This document shows positions 17,422-26,426 of a DNA stretch of 47,770 nt, in pieces. Within the stretch, counting starts at the first letter, position 1; the number at the start of each line of letters is the position of its first letter. The position numbers and the translations under genes were made by a program. The notes below the pieces were generated by a model. It worked only from the letters and a program-made list of their open reading frames with translations. It did no database searches and had not been told where the DNA came from. This stretch comes from JAGNRR01 sp964409905 (lineage in GTDB: Bacteria > Bacteroidota > Bacteroidia > Chitinophagales > Chitinophagaceae), in the NCBI GenBank assembly GCA_964409905.1, contig CAYPET010000016.1:1-47770 (forward strand), given 5' to 3'.

Positions 17422-19311
17422 ATGAATAAAATACTAATTGTGATAACTGCTATGTTGGTCTTGGCTACTCAACTAAAAGCACAGGACCAAACTGAGGCTG
17501 TTGAAGCTACACGCACCTTTGTGGGAGGAACATATCACGGTACTTTTCAGCCAGAAAAAGCTGATGTTGCATTGATGCCAGAGCTACGGGCCGTGCGCAA
17601 CAATGTAAACAAAAGCCAATATCAAGATGATTTGGCAAGTTATAAGGATAGTTTAAATTCGCTGAAAAGAGCGGCCAATTTACATGTTGAAACCACTGCT
17701 AATAAAACCACCGGCACTATTGATCCGGTGAGGGTAATGGGGTTTAACGCGCTTGGCAATCAAGGTACACCATCAGACAATACGCTGGCCATAGGCAAAA
17801 ATGGAAAAATGATTGCTGCTGTAAATAGTTCCATGCGTGTTTATCAGTCAACCGGTGCGCCGGACGCGCCAATTGCCTATTTCCCAAATTTTTGGAATTC
17901 AATCACCAACAAAACAGATATGTGCGATCCGCTGGTTTTGTATGACCCATCGATTGATCGATTTGTCATATTCACACAAGTATGCGACCGTGTTACAACA
18001 GATAATCGAATATTAGTTGCGGTCTCGGCTACGAATAATCCTTCTGGTGCATACCATTATTATTCCTTTAGAGCCAATTTGCGTGAGATAATTGGTTCGG
18101 GTTATCCTTTTGATACCTGGTTTGATTACCCCAAAATGGCCGTATCGGGTAGTGATATTTTTATTACCGGTAACCTGTTTCGAAATGTTGGAACCAATTC
18201 ATATTTTATTGAAAGTGTTATTTTTCAAATAGATAAAACGGCCTGTTCGAATGGGAGTCCTTCTCCAACAGCTTTTATTTTTAACAATTTGCCCAATAAT
18301 CCGTTCACTTTAGTTCCGGCTGGCCATGGTCGTGATGCGCATTATGGCGATGAAATGCATTTTTGTGCTACCAGAAATTTAACTTCTGCCAATGTGTTGC
18401 TTATGTACACAGTCACAGGTAAGGTCGGTAATAATCCGGGCATTGCTTCCGCAACGGTTAGTGTTCCCACTTATTATCAACCTGCCGATGGCGTGCAACA
18501 AGGTACCAATGTGATGCTAAACTCAGGCGATATGAGAGGCATGTCAGCTATTTATGTGGATGGTACTGTACATTTTGCTTATCATTCCAACGGGCCGAAT
18601 AGTTTTATTGCAATCAACTATAACCGATTGAGAAGAAGTGGCAACTCTTGGTCAGTTCAGAATAAATTGATTTCTTTTCCTCAAGTGGATTGTGCATATC
18701 CTGCTTTGGCTAGTATGGGTTGGACAGATCAAGATCAATCTGTGTTGGTTGGTTTCAATTATAGTGGTAATGAAAACTACCCCGGTATTCGTGCTTTACT
18801 TATAGATCACGATATGAATGTGTCCAATGCTATTGAATTGAACACTGGTATTAAATACGTTGATTTTCTGAGTAGTAACGGTTCTACACGTTGGGGAGAT
18901 TATTCAGGAATAACAAGAGAGCATAATGCTTCAAGGCCAACAGTTTGGACGTTTGGCATGTATGGCAATTCAGCCAGTCGATGGTCAAATTACATTTCAA
19001 AAGTGGAAACTAGTTCTTGGGCTGTGCCTACCAATGATGTTGTTTCGCAGAAACATGAGGCGGTTATTTACCCTAATCCCGTGGTGGATACTTGGCATTT
19101 GAAATTGCAATTAGAAAAAAACGGCAAGCTGAGTGTGCAACTCTATGATATTAATGGTAGAAAATTGCAAGATATTTTTAATTCCAACGTGAGTGCAGGT
19201 GAAGCAGTTTTCTCTTTTAATAAAAATGGCCTGGCTAATGCCACTTATTTTGTGCGGATTCTTTTAGACAATGAGCTTATTGCGGATGAAAAAATCGTGG
19301 TTACTAAATAG
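17422..19311 (+). CDS. secreted protein with T9SS C-terminal sorting domain
   Basis: 629 residues. Signal peptide at 1-20 (hydrophobic ILIVITAMLVLATQ, cleavage near LKA). The large central region (about 90-530) contains repeated strand-like blocks (DPSIDRFVIFTQV, FDTWFDYPKMAVSGSDIFITGN, WGDYSGI) resembling a beta-propeller-like surface protein; no enzyme motif was recognised. The last about 80 residues form a type A T9SS sorting domain: IYPNPVVD, then strands SVQLYDINGRKL and ATYFVRILLD, ending EKIVVTK. It is therefore exported by Sec, moved across the outer membrane by the type IX system and probably attached to the surface. The next lipoprotein gene starts inside its 3' end. Confidence 0.82.
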   Translation: MNKILIVITAMLVLATQLKAQDQTEAVEATRTFVGGTYHGTFQPEKADVALMPELRAVRNNVNKSQYQDDLASYKDSLNSLKRAANLHVETTANKTTGTIDPVRVMGFNALGNQGTPSDNTLAIGKNGKMIAAVNSSMRVYQSTGAPDAPIAYFPNFWNSITNKTDMCDPLVLYDPSIDRFVIFTQVCDRVTTDNRILVAVSATNNPSGAYHYYSFRANLREIIGSGYPFDTWFDYPKMAVSGSDIFITGNLFRNVGTNSYFIESVIFQIDKTACSNGSPSPTAFIFNNLPNNPFTLVPAGHGRDAHYGDEMHFCATRNLTSANVLLMYTVTGKVGNNPGIASATVSVPTYYQPADGVQQGTNVMLNSGDMRGMSAIYVDGTVHFAYHSNGPNSFIAINYNRLRRSGNSWSVQNKLISFPQVDCAYPALASMGWTDQDQSVLVGFNYSGNENYPGIRALLIDHDMNVSNAIELNTGIKYVDFLSSNGSTRWGDYSGITREHNASRPTVWTFGMYGNSASRWSNYISKVETSSWAVPTNDVVSQKHEAVIYPNPVVDTWHLKLQLEKNGKLSVQLYDINGRKLQDIFNSNVSAGEAVFSFNKNGLANATYFVRILLDNELIADEKIVVTK

Positions 19312-19546
19312 CTTAGTCATTCTACTACTGATTTTTGTAGCCTTTGGCTGCAGGAATCAAAGGCATGCAGTCAATACCAATCCTGATATAAAGAAGAGGG
19401 GGAATATGGAATTGACAGAGAAAGAAACAGAAACAGACCAACGTGTTATCCCACAGCCTGGCACAATAAACCCAAATCAATTGGATAGTTTGAAAAGAGA
19501 TTTGAATAAACAAAAAAAACAAAAAATCGATAATAGTCATGAGTGA
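19286..19546 (+). CDS. small lipoprotein, function unknown
   Basis: 86 residues from the ATG at 19286, preferred over the ATG at 19271 because it gives a clean lipoprotein signal: MKKSW, hydrophobic LVILLLIFVAFG and lipobox Cys. The mature part is short, polar and probably disordered, with many Lys, Glu and Asn and a closing KKQKKQKIDNSHE. No known family. It starts 26 bp inside the T9SS cargo gene and its end overlaps the iscA-like gene by 8 bp, so all three may be one transcript. The overlap makes it plausible as a gene, but it has only weak support of its own. Confidence 0.6.
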   Translation: MKKSWLLNSLVILLLIFVAFGCRNQRHAVNTNPDIKKRGNMELTEKETETDQRVIPQPGTINPNQLDSLKRDLNKQKKQKIDNSHE

Positions 19547-19886
19547 AGTAACAAACGCAATACCATTAAAATTTACTCAAGGTGCATTGGATGAGCTTGC
19601 ACGATTACGAAGAGAACAACCCGAAGACAAGCCTTTTGTAAGAATTGGTGTGAAAGGAGGGGGATGCAGTGGTTTATCCTATGTGTTGGAATATGATAAA
19701 AAGCAAGATGGCGATGTTTTATATGAGTTGGAGAATGGTATCAGTATGTTGATGCAAAAAGCACATGAAATGTATCTGTTGAATGTTGAGATTGATTTTC
19801 AAGGGGGGCTAAACTCGCGTGGATTTACTTTTTCCAATCCAAACGCCTCAGATACTTGCGGCTGCGGAACTAGTTTTGCCGTTTAG
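19539..19886 (+). CDS. A-type iron-sulfur carrier (IscA/ErpA/SufA family)
   Basis: Delivers Fe-S clusters to apoproteins (cytosol). The 115-residue protein has the HesB-like fold with the three conserved cysteines: Cys43 in GGCSG and Cys107/Cys109 in TCGCG. Strands VRIGVKGGGCSGLSYVLEY and IDFQGGLNSRGFTFSNPNA match the family closely. Family members cannot be told apart (IscA, ErpA, SufA) without a tree. It is the last gene of the local plus-strand group and overlaps the preceding lipoprotein gene by 8 bp. The gene on the other side is convergent (20 bp). Confidence 0.92.
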   Translation: MSEVTNAIPLKFTQGALDELARLRREQPEDKPFVRIGVKGGGCSGLSYVLEYDKKQDGDVLYELENGISMLMQKAHEMYLLNVEIDFQGGLNSRGFTFSNPNASDTCGCGTSFAV

Positions 19887-19906
19887 TTGAGTTTTTCGGC
19901 TATGAG

Positions 19907-20341
19907 TTATTGCTCCACACTATCGATGCCCAAATTAGCTGGGTCTTGAACCACAAGATACCCATCAAAGTCTTTTATCGCATTCCAACTCATTTTGGAT
20001 ACATAAACTGCCGCTGCACCATTGGTAGTAGATGTCGTATTGCCGATATCGATGGTAGCTTGTGTTTCAAATCCAAGATAGCCAGAGGTTGATGTTTTGT
20101 GTAGCGAAACGTTATAATCGTTTGCTAAATTGGCTTCAATGTTGTTTAACAGGACTTGAATTTGCACACCTTCCTTTTCTTCTTTTAAGTAATAGTTTAG
20201 TTCAAAGTCCGAACGATGATTCCCGTTATAAGAAGGATTTAACTGGTAAGTTTCAATTGAGGTATGATAAAATTTGTTTTTATCACAGTTGGCAAAAAAC
20301 ATCAGTGTAGTGACAATTGCAGCTGCGGTAAGAAAACGCAT
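19907..20341 (-). CDS. small lipoprotein, function unknown
   Basis: 144 residues with a lipoprotein signal: basic start, AAAIVTTLMFF, lipobox ANC with Cys19. The mature part (about 125 residues) looks like a single beta-rich domain (FELNYYLKEEKEGVQIQVLLNNI, STSGYLGFETQATIDIG, AAVYVSKMSW). No family recognised. It is 4 bp downstream of fabI on the same strand, so it is probably co-transcribed; no functional link to fatty-acid synthesis can be inferred from this. Confidence 0.65.
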   Translation of the reverse strand: MRFLTAAAIVTTLMFFANCDKNKFYHTSIETYQLNPSYNGNHRSDFELNYYLKEEKEGVQIQVLLNNIEANLANDYNVSLHKTSTSGYLGFETQATIDIGNTTSTTNGAAAVYVSKMSWNAIKDFDGYLVVQDPANLGIDSVEQ

Positions 20342-20345
20342 TTTT

Positions 20346-21158
20346 TTACTTGGTCATTTTTTCAATGATAGGCTGGCTGACACCAGTGAAAGAAAATCCT
20401 CCGTCATGGAATAAATTCTGCATGGTAACCTTGCGTGTCAAGTCACTAAACATGGCAATGCAGAAATCTGCACATTCATCAGCCGAAGCGTTACCAAGTG
20501 GGGACATATCCTCAGCATAATTATAAAAGACATCAAAGCCAGAAACGCCGCTACCTGCAGTAGTGGGAGTGGGAGATTGCGAAATTGTATTGACTCGTAC
20601 TTTGTTTTTGAAGCCGTAATGGTAACCAAAACTTCTGGCAATGCTTTCAAGTACCGCTTTAGCGTCTGCCATGTCATTGTAACCCGGAAAGACCCGTTGG
20701 GCTGCGATGTATGAAAGAGCGAGAACACTGGCCCACTCATTTAGCGCATCTAATTTCATGGCCGTTCTTAGCACTTTGTGAAAAGATAAGGCAGAAATGT
20801 CAAGTGTTTTTTGAAAAAAGTCATAATTCGTATTGGTGTATTCTATGTTCTTACGAACATTGGGACTCATTCCTATACTGTGTAATACAAAATCAAGTTT
20901 GCCGCCTAAGACTTCCTGGCTTTCAGTAAAAAGTTTCTCAAGATCATCCAAACTGGTAGCATCTGCACCAATGACTTTGGCGTTGTTGCATTTCTCTGCC
21001 AATTCGTTTATTTTACCCATGCGCAATGCAATGGGGGCATTAGTAAGCGTGAATGTAGCACCATGTTCATGACATTTTTCTGCTACCTTCCAAGCCATAG
21101 ATTTTTCATCCAATGCTCCGAATATGATACCTCTTTTTCCTGCTAATAAACTTGCCAT
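20346..21158 (-). CDS. fabI: enoyl-[acyl-carrier-protein] reductase (NADH), FabI type
   Basis: Catalyses the last reduction of the fatty-acid elongation cycle (cytosol). The 270-residue SDR protein has GIIFGALDEKSMAWKVAEK at the N-terminus (the atypical NAD-binding loop of FabI), a catalytic Tyr-x6-Lys block (YNDMADAK) and the SQSPTPTTAGSGV substrate-loop region. The start is set at ATG 21158 (MASLLAGKRG) because the upstream 13 residues from 21197 are not family-like. It follows recN on the same strand (72 bp) and precedes a lipoprotein by 4 bp. Confidence 0.93.
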   Translation of the reverse strand: MASLLAGKRGIIFGALDEKSMAWKVAEKCHEHGATFTLTNAPIALRMGKINELAEKCNNAKVIGADATSLDDLEKLFTESQEVLGGKLDFVLHSIGMSPNVRKNIEYTNTNYDFFQKTLDISALSFHKVLRTAMKLDALNEWASVLALSYIAAQRVFPGYNDMADAKAVLESIARSFGYHYGFKNKVRVNTISQSPTPTTAGSGVSGFDVFYNYAEDMSPLGNASADECADFCIAMFSDLTRKVTMQNLFHDGGFSFTGVSQPIIEKMTK

Positions 21159-21230
21159 AATGTTATACTTTAATGTTCGTAAAAATACATCAATCACTTG
21201 AATGAAGGAGGAATATCAACAGATTGATTC

Positions 21231-22892
21231 CTACAGTCCTAATAATTCTTCTGCCGCCGCAGTAAATTTTTCGCTCTCTTGCTTTCCACTGAGCATTGCT
21301 GATATTACTTGAACGCGCTCTGCATCACCCAATATTTTTATGTTAGTTTGCTGTGCATCCTTCTCGTGCACTTTTTCTTTGTAAACAAAGTAATGTTGGT
21401 TAGCCTGTGCCGCAATTTGAGGTAGGTGCGTGATGCTAATGACTTGATGATTTTTAGCCAATTTCTGAAGTACTTTACCCACCTTAAGTGCCGTTTCGCC
21501 AGAGATGCCTGTATCAATTTCGTCAAATATCATACATGGCAAAGCCGCAACATGCGCTAGAAGAGATTTTATGATTAGCATTATCCGACTCATCTCACCG
21601 CCTGATACAGCTTTCTGCATGGCTTGTAACTTGCCAGTATTGTTAGCATCAAACAAAAAATGTATTTCATCAATACCATTTGCCGACATGTTTTTATAAG
21701 CATGTTGTATGTCAAATTTTGAATTGATTAGGCCAACCTCGGGTAGCATTTCATTCACAGCGGCACTAAATATTTTTATACCTTCAAGGCGTTTTTTACT
21801 CAATTGTTGAGAGGAGGATGCACAAGTATTTTTTAGCAGGCTGTGTTGATTTTGCAATTCTTCAATGTTGCTATCTATCGTAGTGATAGCGAAGAGCTTG
21901 TTTGAAATCTCTTCCCCGAATGCAATAAGACCTTGAGTATCGCTAAGCTGGTGTTTTAGTAGGAGTTTGTTAGCCAATTCTAATTTTTCTCTCAAGTAGA
22001 ATATTCTTTCGTCATCGGTATTGAGTTTGCTTTCCTGTATTTCTAATTCTGTTGAAATGTCTTTTAGTTCTTCTATACTTGAGTTTAATCTATTGTCGAG
22101 ATCGCCGAGTTCGCTGCTGAGGTGAGCATATTGTTTGATGCGTTTGGCAAGGATTTGTAGCTTATCAAGGATGGCTTGTTCGTTATGTCTTAACAAATCG
22201 GCTCCTTGAAGCAAGATATCTTTTATTTCCTGCGCATTTTCAAGGATGCTCAGTTCTTGTTCCCATTCTTCAATTTCATTACCGCGCAGTTGCAGTGCAT
22301 CTATTTCTTCAAAAATAAATTGCAGATAATCTTGTTCGGCTTTGGCATTTTTGGCAGCCAGTGATTTTTCCTGCAATTCTTGCTGAACTCGCAGTAGTTG
22401 TTGATACTGTTGCTGAAAATTTTCACGTTCTTTGTCTAGCGATAAATAATCATCGATTATTGACAGCTGCTCATTTTTTTGCAACAGATCATAATTGTCA
22501 AACTGTCTATGCAGGTCGACTAGGTACTGACTTATGGTTGCCAAATCCTCTAATCGGGCAGGTGAATCATTTATAAAAGCCCGGCTACGACCATTTGCAT
22601 TTATCTCGCGGCGTATAATGATATCATGAAAAACTTCAAAATCATTTTGTTGCAGATATTGATTTATTAGGGCATTCTCGTTAGTTTGGAATTGTGCTTC
22701 TACTATACATTTTTCACTTGGATTCAACACAACGGTATGATCGGCTCGTTGGCCCAGTATGAGTTCTAGGGCGCCTAAAAGGATTGATTTTCCCGCACCT
22801 GTCTCGCCTGTAATGATGCTAAGCCCTTTCTGAAATTCTAGCTGAATTTCATTAATAATTGCAAAATTCTTTATGTACAGTTTTTGCAGCAT
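21231..22892 (-). CDS. recN: DNA repair protein RecN
   Basis: SMC-like ATPase acting in recombinational repair of double-strand breaks. The 553 residues show Walker A GETGAGKS (29-36) after the strand-helix LYIKNFAIINEIQLEF, a long central coiled coil (about 155-375, rich in Glu, Leu, Gln), the ABC signature VSGGEMSRIML and Walker B MIFDEIDTGISG. The length matches RecN (about 550). Located 27 bp downstream of the TPR protein gene on the same strand; fabI follows. No SOS box is evident upstream. Confidence 0.94.
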   Translation of the reverse strand: MLQKLYIKNFAIINEIQLEFQKGLSIITGETGAGKSILLGALELILGQRADHTVVLNPSEKCIVEAQFQTNENALINQYLQQNDFEVFHDIIIRREINANGRSRAFINDSPARLEDLATISQYLVDLHRQFDNYDLLQKNEQLSIIDDYLSLDKERENFQQQYQQLLRVQQELQEKSLAAKNAKAEQDYLQFIFEEIDALQLRGNEIEEWEQELSILENAQEIKDILLQGADLLRHNEQAILDKLQILAKRIKQYAHLSSELGDLDNRLNSSIEELKDISTELEIQESKLNTDDERIFYLREKLELANKLLLKHQLSDTQGLIAFGEEISNKLFAITTIDSNIEELQNQHSLLKNTCASSSQQLSKKRLEGIKIFSAAVNEMLPEVGLINSKFDIQHAYKNMSANGIDEIHFLFDANNTGKLQAMQKAVSGGEMSRIMLIIKSLLAHVAALPCMIFDEIDTGISGETALKVGKVLQKLAKNHQVISITHLPQIAAQANQHYFVYKEKVHEKDAQQTNIKILGDAERVQVISAMLSGKQESEKFTAAAEELLGL

Positions 22893-22919
22893 TACCCAAA
22901 ATTAAGTGTTTGTAACAAT

Positions 22920-24395
22920 TTACTGTCCTTGAATTCTTAACAGCCCTGATTTGGCTTTATGATCCAAAGAGGTTTTGTATTGATGACCATCAATGGCCAG
23001 AACTTTTTTAAAGTAGTAGGTTGCCAGTCGATTATTATTTTGTTGTTCGTAAATAAAGGCTAGCTGCAAAGCAGCTCTGGCAGGGTAGTATTCATTGGTC
23101 GGGTTGGGAGCTTCAATTGTTTGTTTGTAATAGCTAATTGCCTTACTAAGATTGTTAGTTTCATCATATAGCCTAGCCAACCGGTAATGCCATTCCAATT
23201 GTTCGACTTCGGTAATACCTTTTTTTAGTTCCTCATTTTCAAGGATGTTGGCACAACGTTGAAAGCTTCCACCATCAAAAAGCAAATGGGCCTCCAATAA
23301 TTTTTTGTTACCAAGATTATTTTGCTTGGCAATTTTTTCCGCTTGTTTATCCATGTCAGTAATACTGGTGCCTATACTTAATGTTCTTGCTTTGTAAATA
23401 TTAGCAAGTTTAGTATTGTCCATTAAATAATAGCAGATGGCAATTTTTAATGCTGCATCTTTTTTGTAGAAATAGCTTTTGCTGCCAAGATATTTCTTAA
23501 GATACACGATGGCTTTTGGGTATTGGCCTGTTTGCAAATAGGCTGAGCCTAATGCGAAATCAAAAATTATTGGTTGCAAATACTCTTCGCTTTTATTTCG
23601 TTGTTGTAGTATACGGATGCATTCTTCTGACTTAAAGTTATTCAACATCAGGTTGCTTGTCATGAAGGTATAGAGGTAGATATTTTTATCGTCCAGTTGA
23701 TAGGTGTTAATCAGGCGCAGAGCTTTTTTACTATCATTGAGCAAGATTTCATTGAGGTATACATAATAGAAAATGGCGTCTTGTTGAAACAATGGTGTTT
23801 TAGCATCTAAACCATTCTTTAAAATGCTTATGCCTTCTTTTATGCTGCCACTATAACCCAGTAATTTGGTAATCCATTGATACTCTTCGGGGATTGTACC
23901 AATAATGGCCTTTTGAGCACCATAAAAAATATCCGTTTCCCGAAAGTTCGGGTATAGTTTTTTATTCTCTTTGAAAAGGGCATGTGCTTTCCGGAAGTCG
24001 TTGGCGGCTTTCCAATTTTCTTTGTATTTTATATGGATCAAACTCCATTGCAGATAAATGATGCCTTTACACAATCGGTAGTAAGGTGAGTTTTTGTTGG
24101 AGTTGTTTAAAAAGTTTAGTCTTTTTTCTCGAAAGGGCCTTCGTCTTTGGTAAAGGGCAGGGTCATCTACGAAACATAGCCTTACAAAATCCTCATAATT
24201 TTGAAGTAATATGATGAGATGGTTATAAGGGTCAGTGTTTATTTCATCTTTTAGTAATAATCGAGCCTCTTTGATTTTGAAGGCCACCATACACTCGTAA
24301 GCTTTTATACAATTGGCACTTGGCGTAAAATGACTTTTATTTGCCCATACAAGGCTGGGGGATATAAAGCAAATGACAATCAAAAAAATCCGCAT
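22920..24395 (-). CDS. exported TPR-repeat protein, function unknown
   Basis: 491 residues from the ATG at 24395, chosen because it opens a signal peptide (MRIFLIVICFISPSLVWA). The rest is helical and made of tetratricopeptide-like repeats, best seen at 285-320 (FALGSAYLQTGQYPKAIVYLKKYLG), about 395-430 (WHYRLARLYDETNNLSKAISYYKQ) and 438-465 (AALQLAFIYEQQNNNRLATYYFKKVL). Such proteins serve as periplasmic or outer-membrane-facing scaffolds; no further function can be read. Its 3' end is 27 bp from recN, which it precedes on the same strand. Confidence 0.75.
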   Translation of the reverse strand: MRIFLIVICFISPSLVWANKSHFTPSANCIKAYECMVAFKIKEARLLLKDEINTDPYNHLIILLQNYEDFVRLCFVDDPALYQRRRPFREKRLNFLNNSNKNSPYYRLCKGIIYLQWSLIHIKYKENWKAANDFRKAHALFKENKKLYPNFRETDIFYGAQKAIIGTIPEEYQWITKLLGYSGSIKEGISILKNGLDAKTPLFQQDAIFYYVYLNEILLNDSKKALRLINTYQLDDKNIYLYTFMTSNLMLNNFKSEECIRILQQRNKSEEYLQPIIFDFALGSAYLQTGQYPKAIVYLKKYLGSKSYFYKKDAALKIAICYYLMDNTKLANIYKARTLSIGTSITDMDKQAEKIAKQNNLGNKKLLEAHLLFDGGSFQRCANILENEELKKGITEVEQLEWHYRLARLYDETNNLSKAISYYKQTIEAPNPTNEYYPARAALQLAFIYEQQNNNRLATYYFKKVLAIDGHQYKTSLDHKAKSGLLRIQGQ

Positions 24396-24476
24396 ATCGC
24401 TAAAGGTAAAATAAAAAAAGCGATGCAATAATATTTTGCATCGCCCTGATTAAAAAAGATTTTGTGTTACGACAAT

Positions 24477-25229
24477 TTATATACTCACACTTTCAGTGAG
24501 TTCTTGATCTACAATAATGCGACCACAATGTTCACAAATAGTCATTTTTTTACGTAGACGTATTTCTGATTGACTCTGTGGCGGTATAGCACTGTGGCAA
24601 CCTCCGCATGAGTCTCGTTCAACGGATACTACTGCTAAGCCATTGCGGAAGTTTTTGCGTATTTTGTCATAGGCATCGAGTAAACGAGGAAGAACTTCTG
24701 ATTCTGCTTTTGTTCTTTCTTCCATCAACATCTTTTCTTCTTTTTCTGTTTCCTCGGTTATTTTTTTTAGTTCTTCTTTTTTTATTTTCAATACTTCTTC
24801 ACGCTCGCTGATTAAAGTGTTGGTTTCCTCCTTTTTCTCTTCACGATCAGCTATTTGAGCTGTGGCCATTTTAATATCTCTTTCAGCTTCTTTAATATCG
24901 AGTTCGCTGGCCTCGATTTGTTTATTAATAGCCTCATATTCCCGGCTATTTTTTACATCATTTTGCTGCTTTTCATATTTCTTAAGTGCAACAGCAGCGT
25001 CTTTTTGGTTTTGCTTTCGCTCATTTATATACTCCTCTATCTCTGAGATGCTTTTATCGAAGTTTTCAATTCTTGCCCGATATCCTGCAATTTCGTCTTC
25101 CAGGTCTTGTACCTCCATTGGTAATTCACCACGCAACTTGTTGATTTCGTACAACTTAGAGTCAATTTTTTGAAGTTTGATTAGAGATTCTAATCGTTCT
25201 TGTATGCTGTATTCTCTTACTCTTGCCAT
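24477..25229 (-). CDS. coiled-coil protein with C4 zinc ribbon
   Basis: 250 residues. Residues about 30-180 form a long charged antiparallel coiled coil. The C-terminus has two CxxC pairs (Cys208/Cys211 and Cys232/Cys235) forming a C4-type zinc ribbon of the family seen in many bacteria (zf-RING_7/DUF164 group). The function is not established; homologues have been linked to nucleic-acid or chaperone-like roles. It overlaps the upstream NIF3-like gene by one base (TAATG at 25227-25231), which argues for translational coupling and a shared job. Confidence 0.82.
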   Translation of the reverse strand: MARVREYSIQERLESLIKLQKIDSKLYEINKLRGELPMEVQDLEDEIAGYRARIENFDKSISEIEEYINERKQNQKDAAVALKKYEKQQNDVKNSREYEAINKQIEASELDIKEAERDIKMATAQIADREEKKEETNTLISEREEVLKIKKEELKKITEETEKEEKMLMEERTKAESEVLPRLLDAYDKIRKNFRNGLAVVSVERDSCGGCHSAIPPQSQSEIRLRKKMTICEHCGRIIVDQELTESVSI

Positions 25230-26341
25230 TAGAAGTATTTTATTGGATTCGTACTAGTTTTTGATAATAGGAGTGCAAAAGTAGGGAATTTTTTCGATAG
25301 AATATCATAAAAAAGCTGTGGAGTGTATTGTTCACTTTCGTAGTGGCCAATATCCAGAAGGCTTATTTTGCCGTCTGCCATGAAGAAGTCGTGGTATTTT
25401 AAATCGGCCGTTATATAGGCATGAGCACCTTTATTTATAGCTTTTTGAATCAAAAAAGCACCAGATCCGCCGCAGATGGCGATCCGTTTGTAGCTCCGAA
25501 AGGCGGATTGTGTATATCGGATGCCCGGAGCATTCATAGTGCTGGCTACATGGTGGAGCAGCTCTTTATAGGTGAGGGCCTTCGGCAAGTCGCCTATTAT
25601 TCCTGAGCCAATTTGATCTTGGCTATTTTCTAATTCGATTATTTCATAGGCTACAACCTCATACGGGTGGGCTGATTTTAGGGCTCGTAAAACATTTTTT
25701 TGTAAATAATGCGGGAGGATTACCTCAATTTTAATTTCTTTTTCCTCACTCCGGATGTTGGCTTTGCCGCTAAAAGGATTAGCATGTTGATTAGGCATAA
25801 ATGTGCCTATTCCGGCGATTTTAAAACTACATTCTGAATAATTGCCTATCTCTCCCGCACCGGCATTAAAGAGAGCCTTTGTGACACGATCTAGATATTT
25901 TTCAGGTACGTAGGTGTATAATTTTTGCAGTTGGTGAGGTTTGGGTGCTAAAACTTGGGTATTTAATAACTTGAGTCTTTTTGCAATTTTTTGATTGACA
26001 CCTGTGTCAATATTATCAATATTGGTATGTGCAGCATATAGGGCAATATTATGTCTAATAGCTTTGATGATAGCTCGAGAAGCATCGGTGCTTGGATTTA
26101 ATTTTTTTATTCCACCAAATATTATAGGGTGGTGAGCGATGATTAATTGACAATCTTTTTTTATTGCTTCTTCAACGACAGCTTCTGTACAATCCAGCGA
26201 GAGCAATACTTTTGAAACTGCAGTTTGTCGGTCGCCTACCAATAAGCCGGCATTGTCATAATCTTCTTGAAGGCTTAATGGTGCATATGTTTCTAGGTAA
26301 TTGCAAAATGTTTCTACTGTATAGTTCATTTTTTTAGTCAT
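25229..26341 (-). CDS. NIF3-like dinuclear metal centre protein (GTP cyclohydrolase 1 type 2 homologue)
   Basis: About 370 residues from ATG 26341 (a second ATG at 26329 is equally possible; a start at 26380 would add a hydrophobic, non-family peptide). NIF3/YbgI/YqfO proteins form hexameric toroids with a two-metal site. Metal ligands are visible: HHPIIFGG (His-His) near 65-72, HTNIDN near 103-108, and the C-terminal GHYESEQ (His, Glu). The middle insert (about 130-250) contains the PII-like/CutA-like domain of the long YqfO class. The biochemical role is unresolved. Coupled by a one-base overlap to the zinc-ribbon protein gene. Confidence 0.9.
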   Translation of the reverse strand: MTKKMNYTVETFCNYLETYAPLSLQEDYDNAGLLVGDRQTAVSKVLLSLDCTEAVVEEAIKKDCQLIIAHHPIIFGGIKKLNPSTDASRAIIKAIRHNIALYAAHTNIDNIDTGVNQKIAKRLKLLNTQVLAPKPHQLQKLYTYVPEKYLDRVTKALFNAGAGEIGNYSECSFKIAGIGTFMPNQHANPFSGKANIRSEEKEIKIEVILPHYLQKNVLRALKSAHPYEVVAYEIIELENSQDQIGSGIIGDLPKALTYKELLHHVASTMNAPGIRYTQSAFRSYKRIAICGGSGAFLIQKAINKGAHAYITADLKYHDFFMADGKISLLDIGHYESEQYTPQLFYDILSKKFPTFALLLSKTSTNPIKYF

Positions 26342-26362
26342 GTTGTAAATGTACAAAATTCC

Positions 26363-26396
26363 AAAAAGCAAATAAGCCACACATTGGTGGCTTATT
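26363..26396 (-). terminator. terminator of the sigma/barrel operon
   Basis: A perfect 10-bp stem AATAAGCCAC/GTGGCTTATT (26371-26380 with 26387-26396, loop ACATTG). On the minus strand it is followed 3 nt later by five T. It lies 30 bp after the stop codon of the barrel protein gene. Confidence 0.7.
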
Positions 26397-26426
26397 CATG
26401 AAGATTATTCAACAATATACTGGTGT

